Program-made: the position numbers and the translations under genes
Shown: positions 11,701 through 24,200 of the stretch, one piece after another
Layout of the letters: the number at the start of each line of letters is the position of its first letter
Numbering within the stretch: the first letter of the stretch is position 1
Assembly: GCA_024803745.1 (NCBI GenBank)
Contig: JANJXV010000030.1
Coordinates: forward strand, 2,127,001 to 2,191,000
Source: Megascapheus bottae
Taxonomy: Eukaryota; Chordata; Mammalia; Rodentia; Geomyidae
Direction: 5' to 3'
DNA: 64,000 nt
Notes under the pieces: generated by a model
Told to the model about the DNA's origin: nothing
What the model saw: the letters and a program-made list of their open reading frames with translations, nothing else
The model's database searches: none

Positions 11701-14700
11701 TAGATTATTATGCAGCGCAGTCAGCCCTCAGCCTCCCGATGGCCCTGCGTGGACGGCCCTGCGTGGACGACCGTTTGCTGCCTGTCTCTGGTACCCAGAT
11801 ACTCATCCGCACTTTCCTGTGTAACTGTTACATGACCTTCAGGTAGTCCTCTCGGAAGTAAAACCCAACCACCATCAACTCTGATGCGGAGAACAGGGGA
11901 GCCGCTCAGTTAAACAGTGACCCTAATCTCGTTTATGTAACATTCTTATGTTACTCTGCTTCGCAGTGGAGCTGTATACATTACATGACTTAATATTACG
12001 ACCATCAGACTCATGAAGCATGTATTTCCCTGGTAACATCTCCCCCCATTCCCCCCCAGTTAAGTTTTATTCCTAATCACCAAGAGATTCTCTTCAAGAA
12101 AACCAGAGCCTTGCTTAAGACAAGGTATTGTTGTTGTTGTTGTTGTTGTTTTTTGCCAGTCCTGGGCTTAAGCTCAGGGCCTGAGCACTGTCCTTGGATT
12201 TTTCTCAAGGCTAGAGCTCTACCACTTGAGCCTCAGCACCACTTCCGGCTTTTTTCTATGTATGTGGTACCAAGGAATTGAACCCAGGTCTTCATGCATG
12301 CTAGGCAAGCACTCCACCACTAGGCCAAACTCCCAGCCCCGTATTGCTGTTTTTATTTATTTATTTATTTTTGCCAGTCCTGGGGCTTGAGCTCAGGGCC
12401 TGAGCACTGTCCTTGGGTTTTCTCAAGGCTAGAGCTCTACCACTTGAGCCTCAGCACCACTTCCGGCTTTTTCCTATGTATGTGGGGTACCAAGGAATTG
12501 AACCCGGGTCTTTGTGCATGCTAGGCAGGCACTCTACCACTAGGCCAAACTCCCAGCCCAGTATTGCTGTTTTTAAGGTAAAACATAAGGCTAAATAATT
12601 TTGCGCGGATGTTGAAAACCAGTGACGAAACACAAGAATTACAAAATGAGAGCTGGGCACGGTTGGCTCACTCTGTAATCCCAGCTAGCTACTCCAGAGG
12701 CTGAGATCCAAGGATCACGGTTCAAAGCCAGCCCAGGCAGCAACGTCTGTGAGACTCCTACCAAGTAACCACCAAAAGGCAGAAAGAACTGTGCTCAGGT
12801 GGCAGAGTCTTCGCCTTAGCCTGAGTACAAAAGCTCAGGAACAGTACCCAGACCTCAGTTCAAACTCCAACACAGGAAACAACCACAAAAACCCCAAAAC
12901 CACAACCAAAAGACCTAAGGGAAAACGAGGTTCAGCAATCATGGGGGGAGCGGAACTCGCCTTATCCAGCATGTCGTATGCTTTGCTGAGGAGCGCGCGC
13001 CAGAACTTGGCAGTGAGTTTGTCGGCGTTCTTTTCTGCAGACTGGGCTACGGTGTTGATGTACCCGAGCACTGTTTCTAACAACCTAAGAGCGGAGACAC
13101 GGGCAGCAGCAGACACCATTAAAGCATACCCATCTCATCCCGTGTATGACGCCCTCCAACGGAAAGGCCATGGGGTAACTGGGTACTGGATGGTTTCAGG
13201 AGTTGTGCAGAAGGATAGGAGAAATGCCATGAAGCCAGCTTGAAAGTTAGCAGCTGTTACACTCTCATAAGAGGGTCCCCTACGCTTGGAAAATGTTCTC
13301 TGAGGTACTCAAGGAAAAAGGCAAGCTGTGTACACTGCATTTCAAATGGCTCCGAGACAGCGGGAAGACCCACTGGCCTTGCAGCTCTTCCCAGCAGTCT
13401 TCCTGCCCCAATGAGAAGTGGAAACAAGCAAACGTACCTCTGTTCAAGGCCTTTGAAGATCTGAGGACCCCCGCTCTCAACCACCTAAGTGTAAGAAGGC
13501 TCCGTTAGCACAAGAGGAGTGGTGACCGTCGCCTGGGAAGCCAGCACGCTCCACCCCACTCCCCATGGCTCTGACACGGCTCGTAGTCAGCGGCCCGCCA
13601 CCCTCCAGGGTCGTCCCAAACCCAACGCCGCTCTACCTCATATCTATTTGTAGTGCTTTACAGCACAACAAAGATTCGGGAAAATATAAGCATACAGACA
13701 GACAACCCTTACTTGCACCCACTTAAGTTTTATGAAATGCTCCTTTGTTAGTCCAAATGAATTGAGTAAGATCCTCTTTTTTCCAAGTTGTCTTCTGTGC
13801 CCTTGAATAGCTTGGACGTTTCTTTATCGTGTTAGTATAAGCTTTAGGTATTTGAACTCAGGGTCATGCGCCTTCACTTTTTTTGCTTAAGGCTGGTGCT
13901 CTACCACTTGAGCCCCCGCTCGTCTTTGGCTTTTTGGTGATTAGCTGGAGAAGTCTCATGAGCTTCCTGCCCAGGCCTGCTTGAAATAGCAATCCTTCAA
14001 CGTCAGCCTTATCTGATGCTGTCAGCATTCTACACTGCTGTACAGGACGACGACTCCTTGCCTGTCCTCGCTGCCCGCCTGCCACCTCAATAGTCTTAAG
14101 TCCTGAAAGTCAGCTCATCCTGCTTCTACTTGGCTTTGTATGACTGGCATTGCTTCTCTCTCTCTCTTTTTGGCCAGTCCTGGGCCTTGAGCTCAGGGCC
14201 TGAGCACTGTCCTTGGGCTTTCTCAAGGCTAGAGCTCTACCACTTGAGCCTCAGCACCACTTCCGGCTTTTTTTTCCATGTATGTGGTACCGAGGAATCG
14301 AACCCGGGTCTTCATGCATGCTAGGCACGCACTCTACCACTAGGCCAAACTCCTGGCCCCACGGCATCCTCTTCTTGAGGTGCACTGGGGGGCTGCTCAT
14401 GTTCACGTGTGGCCAGCTGAGGTGTCAGGTGACGCAGAGACACTTGGTGTTCCAGTTCTGAGTGCCATGAATGATAAATACTGTTACAGACAGCTCATAG
14501 GTGACGTGGGGTGCCCAGATTTACAGATGTGTGCTGGGTATTTACTGCCAAAAAATCAAGTGCTCTACCATCAGGCGTGGACTTTCACGGTGACAGGCCT
14601 TTCTGTTCTTTCTATCAGCACCAATGGCACACTATTTCTATTTTCATGAAACATCTGACACGCTATTTTCTTCAGTTTACAACAGATCCTTTAACAGCAA

Positions 14701-17700
14701 TAAGATCCCTTCATCATAGATACATTTAGGGAAAACCTCACCTTTTTAAGGAAACTATTGGAAGCCAGGAGCTGAGCCATGAAGGACACGGACAGAAACT
14801 TAAAGTGCCGCAGCTGCTTGCTGGTGTGCGTGTCTACGTTGAAGACCTGCAGTGCATCTTCTTGGATTTCTTTCTTCACAGAGCCTGCCTTGTGGGGGAT
14901 CTCTGGAAAACAGAAGAAAATCTCACTTGCCCCCAACCCGACTCCTCAGCGCAATGAGCCTTCAACAACGATGCTGAGGCGATGCAACGCTGCACAGAAA
15001 TTTGCTCAGCTAGAGCACTCTGCGGTTCCCACACATGCGTTTTTTTCTTGTAAATGTATCCACCGGTATTCTAATGGGAAGCTCGCTGCCCACAACCCCT
15101 CCAGAGCGGACACTCCACTGTCAACATGAGTGCAAGGCGCAGAACGTGAAGCAGCGTATGAGAACTACTTTGTGTGGGATGCGGGGAAGAATACAATCGC
15201 TTACACAAATGGAAACCCTTAGCATACCTATAAAGAAGACACACCGGGACCCCTCTTTTCTTCATGCCCTCGGAGGACCGTGACCAGCAGCCGATTTGCA
15301 CTCACCTTCCTTTTCCTCTGGTAACCTCACCAAGTACTGGAGAACGTTCATCAGGCTTTGCAGCTGATGCTGGACCCCGAACTCACAACACACTGAGATC
15401 CAAAATTCCGTATCCGCCTCCAACACAGCATCCTGCATGCAGAGAGAGGGGAAGATGGCAAAATGCACCCTCCGATGTGCACCGCCGAGGCCCGCTCCCC
15501 AGCCTCCCCAGCCTCGAGTTGGCGCTGTGTCCGTGTGTGCTTGCATGGTGAACACTGCGGCGGTGTCCAGTATGTTCAGAGAGACTCTGCCTGGAGCGTC
15601 CTGCCGAGCCCGCCCGCCCTGCTGACCTTTTCTCCACAGGCGGCCACCAGCACGGTCTTGGTGACGTACTGCTCAAAGAGCAGCGCGAGGAGAACCCACA
15701 GGAACTTGTCTGCCCCGAGCGTGTCCACCAGCTCGACCAGGATGGGCAGGCGCCGGTGCTCAGGCACGTGCGGCAGCGCGTCCACGAACACGCTGATGAT
15801 CTTCACCGCAATCCCTTCCACGTTCCTCGTGACTTCCGTGGAGTCTCCGTGGTCAGACTGCAAAGGAATGGGAACAAGCCTCGAGTGAGCAGATGGCACC
15901 TTCTGTGCAGGCAGGTGGCTGAGGGGACAGGAGTGTGAACCGAGAGGCACACCCCGGGGCTCATCTGCACAAAACCCCGTGCACGGATGCCGGAGGGAGG
16001 CGTGGATACCGCATGTGCCTGGGGTCCTGGGAAGGACCGAAGCAGGCCGAGCGCAGAAGAGGCCAAGTGTTTCCTGCTGCTTTGGCATTCAATCCATGTT
16101 ACTCTGGTACCGTGCTCAATGAAAGCGAGAGCAAATGACCCAGTCAATGCTCGCATGAAAAATCCCGGCCCTCCACTTCTCAATTCCTGCTGCCCATCCA
16201 ATTGCCTGGTGCCTTCGTCACATGTACCCAGCCTTGCCCACCCCAGGCCTCTCCTCCTCCACCAACAGCAGGAAGAAACAACAGTATTTGTAAGAAACTT
16301 TGTTAGTCTCACTATTCTCCAGTTTAGGAGACACAAGTACAAGGGCACTTCAGGAAGTGCCAGAAGTGCCACTAATGGGCACACTGCAGAAGTGACAAAA
16401 GAGTAATAAACTCAGACGCCTTACCTGAATAAGTGCTGGAATGACCATCTTCACTGTCTTGCTAATAACTTGAAAACTGTAAGCATCATCTAAGCGCATC
16501 ACATTGGCTCCCATGAAAGTAAAAATAGACATGATGTTGTGTAGAACTTTATCCTTAAAAAAAAAAAAAAAGCACATTTTTTGGTATAATTTTGTTTCAG
16601 ATACCAACAATTAATTACAAAACATGAATAAAATGAAGAATATCTTGGTTTAAAAACAGGCCAGAAAGAAAACAGAACAGGCCAGAAGCCTGGTTAGCAC
16701 TCAGTGGTGGGGTACATGTCGGGTTCAATTCCCTGCACTGGCAAAAAACAATCCATCCATCAATGGAAGTGGGCTAGACCATTTAAACAATCTGCAAAGA
16801 AAATATACAAATGGTTTGGGAATGTTGCCTAGCACGTGTGAAGCCCTGGTTTGATATCCTCAGTACCACAAAAACAGGAAAAGTTGGAAGTGGCGCTGTG
16901 GCTCAAGTGGTGGACTAGCCTTGAGCAAAACACACTCAGGGACAGTGCCTAGCCCCTGAGTTCAAGCCCCAAGATTGGCAAAAAAAAAAAAAAAAAAAGA
17001 AGGAAAACATACAAATGGCCAAAGCATACAAACACACGTAAAACATCTATGTACAGGACAAGATACTCAACAACATTTTAGTTAAGGAATTATAGAATCA
17101 AAATGATAAGACGCCACTTCACATTTGCTAGGATCACTGTAATAAAAAGGACAGTAATGAGGGTCGGCCAGGACATGGCTCACACACGGATGCAGGGGAA
17201 ATGGCGGAGCTCTCACTCCTCCAGCTATTAAGAGACAGACCGAGAATCCCAGGACTGATGGAGGATAATGAGCTGATTTTTCTGGGCTTCTTTGCAATGA
17301 AACCAGGGTCTCACACGGGCTGGAAAGTGCTCTAGCAGTGAGTGAGACCCCAACACCATAGCCTCAAGAACAGCTCTCAGAATGTGCCAACACACTTGTA
17401 GGCAAGCAAGACCTCTCACCACGAGCACTCACCGGGAATATTCCGGCAGCAGTACCCAGAAGTAACAGGGCATGGTGGTGGGTTTGTGGCATCTCTGAAA
17501 GGCGGATGCACTGGACAATCAGCTCCACATTGAACTTCTCGGCATCCACAACATCTGCAGGGTGAGAATGGCAGTGTTAGCAGCAGACACAAACACACGA
17601 GCAGACAGCTTCTGCTACCAACCAGCACGCACCTTTAGGTATCCTGCCACCATCTGGGGATAGCTTCTGGCAGATGTTGAGCAGACAACTAAGAATTAAC

Positions 17701-20700
17701 TGCTTGGTGTATTCCATGTTCCCCTGCTCTGGTGACTTGGGCTCTAAACACCTTCAGGGTGCACAGAAGAAAAAGGATGACAAAACTGTCACGACACTCA
17801 CCACCATTCAGAGCTCACAGTCAACAAGGAGTAGCTAAAATAATACCAGTAACTAAACAGAAATGAAACACTAACTTAAGCATAGTAAGGTCTCCAGATA
17901 AGATGTAAGATCTGTAATTCCAATTTTTTCTCATCCGGATAATTCTCTCTCTTCTTCATGGTCCTTTCAATTATACTATTTAGAATCTTACCGGACAACT
18001 TGGAAAGTTACTGTGCTTTTGCATGACAGTGTGCCTCTCAATTCAGTGGCATACTCTCCACATAGCTATCTAATAATTTACTTCTAAAAAACCTTTCACA
18101 GGTGTCACACTGTGTCTTACAGTATAAGAAACACAGTCCAGGGACCATACTGGAAGTTAAGGTGAGTGGTCACCTAGCTATTCTTTTCCTTTTTTATTTT
18201 TGGCAGTCCTGGGGCTTAAACTCAGGGCCTGAGCACTGTCCTTGGGCTTTCAAGGTTAGCGCTCTACCACGTGAGCCACAGCACCACTTCTAGCTTTTTC
18301 TATGTCTGTGGTGCCGAGGAACTGAACCCGGGTCTTCGGGCGAGCTAGGTAAGCCCTCTACCACCAGGCCAAGCTCCCACCCTCACCTAGCTACTCTTAC
18401 AACTTTCAACTATAGGACCTTGCTTTTTCATTCAATTATAAATAAAATGTGCAGAAGAGACAAATAAAACAAAGCAGACAACTCATCAAATTCTTATGAT
18501 GTCACAGCTCCAAACCAAGCATCGTTACCTCGATAGCAAGTTAAAAAGAGTTGGTATGAGTATCTGGGGGCTTTTGAGCTTCTTCTTGTGCTGCAGTAGT
18601 TCGAGGATGAGCGTTACTCTCTGCCAGTATGAGCCTCCAACTTCCTGGACAGATTCAACATCTTGTGACTTTCTGGGCAACAGAGGAGAGAAAAGGTTGA
18701 GATGCAGACATGATGAGTGTTATGAGGAAAGTACAGTACCTGACGCATTAAGAATGGGCCCCCATGAGACAAGCACGCGCTCACAGCAGTCATAGCTCTT
18801 ACTTCTGTTGCATTTTTTGCCGCCTTGTTTGCTGGACAGTGCCCAAGGATTTGGCTTTATCTGGTGGCTCTAGCTCTATTCTGATTTGTTCAGAGTTAAC
18901 GGAAATCTGAAATATGAAAAAAGAAAGACTGATGTTATAAACAAGAGACATGATGGAGGCATATATGTCTTCTGTTGCCACTCCACAACCAGCCAAAGAT
19001 AAATGTCAGTGACAACGTATGTCCTCCAGCTTGGCTGGCCACTGACATGGAGAAGGGAGGGATTTCAGCCAACAGTTTCCTTTGCAGACAGTCCCTTTGG
19101 GACTGATCTTAGTTCAGTCAGCACTGAATCATCTCCACACTGCACTCAAAGCCTGTTAACCAGGTGTTACCTTCCACTGTAATTTTCACCAAAATTTCTT
19201 GATTTTCGGGGTCTGTGTCTAACCCCAGTCCTACCATTTTGATCCTATTATCTTACTATATGACCTCCAGAAAAACTGTAAGAGGATTCCAAACCGCCCT
19301 GCACTAGACATACCGTGATTTCTACTCTGGATTCATTTTCAGTGGGATTGTCTGGCTACGGCCCATCTGCTCTCTAGGGCATCCTGGATCTGCAGCGGTA
19401 GCCGGTGCTTTTCTGAGGTCACACAGCACCACCACCCAGCCATAATCATCACTTCAGAGAAGCCTCCACCCTGGCAGCTCCAGGGTCCAGATCAGACACA
19501 CAACGGTCACCAGGAAAGAGTGACGTGAGCACTCATGCACATCACTGGAGTCTCTAGATTCAGAACGGGATCCGGAGAGCTCTTCCTTTAGAATGTTTCA
19601 CACATCACAACTAAATATTTGCATATTGACTCAAACTACACTTTAAGACAGCCATAAACTATGATTGAGGACTAAAGTATTGCACAATACCAAGGAATTA
19701 TTTTTTTTTTCAGATGTAATAATGGTATTGTAGACATAAGAAAATGACCCTTAAAAAAGGGGGATGTGTGACTCGGCCGCCGACATGCCATCCAGACTGA
19801 GGAAGACCCGGACACTTCAGGGCCATGTGAGCCATGGCCACAGCTGCATCGGCAAACACCGGAAGCACCCAGGAGGACGCGGTAATGCTGATGGTATCAT
19901 CAAAACAGGATCAACTTATATCACCCAGGTTACTTTGGGATAGTTGGTATAAGGCATTACCACTTAAAGAGGAATCAGAGCTTTTGTCCAACTGTTAATC
20001 TTGATAAGTTGTGGACATTGGTCAGCGAGCACACAAGTGTAAATGCTGCCAAAAATAAGACTGGAGTTGCTCTTATCATTGATGTGGTTCGATCGGGCTG
20101 CTACAAAGTTCTGGGGAAAAAAGGAAAACTCCCTAAGCAGCCTGTCTTTGTGAAAGCCAAATTCTTCACAAGAGCCGAGGAGAAGATTAAGGGTGTTGGG
20201 GGTGCCTGTGTCTTGGTGGCTTGAAGCCACACTGGATTTCATTAAATGCTCACTTTCTTTCAAAAAAAAAAAAAAATGCATATTGATGTACCGAGAAATA
20301 CTAGAGTAAACTGATGCTTGAAATTTAAAATCTTCAGCAAAAAAGAGGAAGAACAAAAAGCTGAGCAAATGGGATAAAAATTTGAAAGCTACTGAATCTT
20401 GATACTAGGATTTCACCACGCTGTATTTTCAAAAATCCCAAAACCAAAATAGCCAGGCAGTGTCATGATGTTAGCTAGGTTTCAATCAATGGCAATTTCC
20501 TGATCCCTCCTTCTCTAACACAGAGCTACTATGGGGCCTTTCACACCCATAGCCCTGGCAGATCACACCCAATGTGGGGAAGAGCTTGGTTTTAAACTTA
20601 TGGTCTGCTTTTCCCTAAGTCTCTTTAGTGGTGAAAGGTGACCCTTTAAAGGGCACTTCAGGATAGTTAAATACAATAACTAGGAAGAGACTAAACTAAC

Positions 20701-21257
20701 AAACTCACCCCTTTAAACACGCTGCTCACAGTCTGAGCACAGGAGGTATTTGTACAGTTCACCAGGAGGTCAAACAACATGCACAGAAGTTTCTGCTGGA
20801 CCTTTTCATCTGATACAGCTGCAAAGAATGGCTTTGTAATCTGAAGAGTAGAAGAAAACCAAATTAATTCAACGAGTTTGAGCTCCAAAGACTCAAAAGA
20901 CAGGACAGTATTTTCTCTCACAACATAAAACCATTCCCTATTTCATTTTCTCATGAGAATGCAATTGTTTTTTATGACTCATGTATTCAGTTTTCCTGCA
21001 CAATGGGTAACATGCATCATGTGGCTTTAAAACATGTCTAGTCCATGCTCTTGCTTGTAATTCTAGCTACTTAGAAGGGTGAGATTTTCTGAGGAGTGCA
21101 GTTTGAAGCCAGCCTGGACAGACTAACTCAAGAGACTCTTCAATTAACCAACAAAGCACCTAAAGTAGAGATGTAGCTCAAGTGGTAGTGTCAGCACTGA
21201 ATGAAAAAGCCAAGCAAAAGCACAAGATCCTGAGTTCAAGCTTCAGTACCAGTATGG

Positions 21258-21289
<32 letters not shown>

Positions 21290-24200
21290 CTTCCATTACA
21301 AATCCTTAACTGCCTGAAGGAGATGTGTTCCTGAAGAAAGCCATTAACCTTTTCGAGGGCTGAGATCTGAACCGTTGGCATTCCGGGATGGAGTTCCTTC
21401 GTTGTGTGCACAGCTTTTATAAACGTGGCTAAGCTCTTGGGGTCCTTATGTAGAAGTGAAACCGAGTGTTCGTTGTATTTTCCCAGCGTGAGATGCAGAA
21501 CAGTGGCCTCGTCTTTCAGGACAGCTGTGGGGTCCTTCTCGATCTTCTCTAGCAATCGGTCCACCAGGGGCAGCAGCTGGGAAAGCACCATCTACGATGG
21601 AGAGGTTGTTCTTATTAGTAAGGGCACCAGGCGATGCTGATGTTTCGTGGACTCTGCAAAGCTACCCTGTTGGAAGACAGGGACTTATCTGGGAGGAAAA
21701 CACATGTTTCTGGTTCCCAGCATCCACTTGTCCCCTCACATTTCCTCCCCGAAATGATGCGGACAGTCGTCCGTGTGAGAGCACACACTGAGTCCGCAGC
21801 TGGCCTCCCCACTCATGCGCAGCAAGGGTCCTTCTTGAGGAACCCCGCCGGCACACGACCGTCCACCTACTCACACGCACCTCACTGCTGACATCCCCCA
21901 TTACTTTCAACAAGTCTTTTGCGATATACGATGGGCATTCGTATACACAGCGAAGCAGGGTTTTCAACGTTTCTGACAACTTCTGATGAGATTTTTGTTT
22001 CTTTTCTCTCTGTAGTTCGTCAAATAAAGTAGCCATATCCTAAAATACCAGAAAGAACAAAGGTTCATGAACTGTGAAGGCTAAATGTAGTAGACACAGG
22101 ACAGTCTTCCTAAACCTTGTGTTGCCTTTATTTTCTATGCACTTCCAACTGGGAAAGACTATCAAGCCCCAAGAGCTAGCTTACTAGAAGTTGGCTATGG
22201 TATTGCAACCATTAAAAATGGAGTAAAGGTAGTTACAGACAAAAGTTCCTAAGTTTAGCAACCGTGTGTCAGACCCCTGGCCTGACCCCCGGCCTGGCCT
22301 GCGGGCCCTGTGGAGTTTACCTGAACCACATAGGCGGGGTCTGAGGTGATCTCCTCTGCTTTGGGAACCAGGTGGTCTATGAGCAGCTGAAACGGCGCCG
22401 CCAGCTTGCTGAGGGCCTGGAGACATTGAAGGGCAGCCCGCCGCACTTCTTTTATGGGGCTACCCAGGTTTACAAGTAGAGACACCACCACTGAAACCAA
22501 AATCATACAACTCAAGTCGCACCCAAGGCACATGGCAAAGCTCTCCTTCCAGGGAGAAGAAGCTGCAGCTCAGTGGTAGAGCACTTACCTGACTTGTGCA
22601 AAATCCCACCCTCAAAGACCCTTAGCATCACAAAAATACTCAAACTCCCTTCTGAAGACTTCCACTACGTACAGACTTACTATTCTAGAAGAACACAGGC
22701 CATCGATTCCCTGGCATAGTCATTCACAAGCACACTAAGAGTCTGGTTCACACCCTGCCGGCACCAACTGCCATCACATTTTCCAAGTGTTTTCCAACCA
22801 GAATCCAAGTTTCCCAACATACACCTAAAACGTATGCTTTTTTTTTTTTTGGGGGGGGGGGTTGGAAAGTGCTCATTTCCAAACTGGTAAGTAAAGTTCA
22901 GGTGGCTACAGCACAATGCAGTGACAAACCCATCCCTGCACATCCTCACAGGGACATGTCCCTTTGTGCATCAGTGGACACTGGTTCAAGAACATCCCCA
23001 TCCCCTTCGGGCCCGGAGTGTAGCCTACCGGTGGAGTGCTTGCCTAGCATGCACGAAGACCCGGGTTCCATTCCTCCGTACCACGTACATAGAAAAAAAG
23101 CCAGAAGTGTTTCTGGCTCAAGTGGTAGAGCTCTAGCCTTGAGAAAGTCCAAAGCCAGTGCTCAGGCCCTGAGCTCAAGGCCCAGGACTGGGGGGGGAAA
23201 AAAAAAGAATATCCCCCATCCCCTACCCTTTCACAGAATTGGGAACAACAACAAAATCTAGAGTATCTTCCAGTTTCCCCAAGGCCTCTCACTCCTGTGA
23301 CAGAGAAGCAGTTACGAGGTCTGAGGCGTTAGCCAGACCATTTCTCCACTGCTTTCTTCAGCCCCCGGCTGTCTAACTGCCAGATTCACCAGCTTCAAAC
23401 TGCAAAGCTGGCATCACACTGTATAAAACAGTAACACATTCATGTTGACCTGAAACCTTTTAGTGTAACTATTTAAAGATAATACCACTAAATGATCCAA
23501 ATTTAACATTTTTTTTAGGAATTTCATTAGGAAGCAATGAACCAGAAAATGCCTTGTGCCTGATAAAAAGATAATCCTAGGAAGGCAGTGCGATCTGGCT
23601 CTAGAAACCAGCCGCTGGAGCTCAAAGGGAGCAGCTACGGGTGAGGAGCGCACATGCACGCATGTTCTGTACCCACTGTTCCACAACCCTACCTGGCGAA
23701 GAGGCGGACGCCAGCTGCTGCCTGCACTGCGTCGTCTGAGCGGAGAGCATGGTGGAGCCTACATAGAGGGCCTGTGTGTGCAGTGCTGACGTCACACTGT
23801 AGTGCAGGGGGTCAGCGAGGCTAGAGGGGTAGGTCCACAAAAGGGAGAAGAACCTGAATAACTGGAGGACGTCTCCTAGGTGGACCTAATGTAGAAGAAA
23901 TGGAAATGGAGAGTTGATTCGGGTATGGTGGGTCCAGGTGCTTTTTTAAATGAACGTACAATGAAACAAATAATTCAATGTTACATCCTGTCTCATCACT
24001 TAAACAATTAGGAAGGATGTCCACAAAGGCTGATAAAAAGCCTCACTCTAACTCTGCCCTTGCAAACATTGAGCAAAAAGACAAGAACAGTAAGTAAGGA
24101 GAAGCCAAGGTGAGAGTGATTCAGAGGCTTCATTAAGGAAGTGCTGCCAGGTACTGGTGGCTCACGCCTGTCATCCTAGCTACTCAGGAGGCTGAGATCT

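Noticed and set aside
17741..17751. Alternative acceptor for HEATR1 exon 27 at gtgtttag (8 bases inside)
   Set aside because: It breaks the phase with exon 26. The acceptor ctgaag gives R-C-L-E-P and an exact join.
20009..20224. Open 71-codon frame at the end of the RPL27A copy as a working short gene
   Set aside because: It is the 3' part of a frame-shifted processed pseudogene with an A-tail; no promoter is seen.
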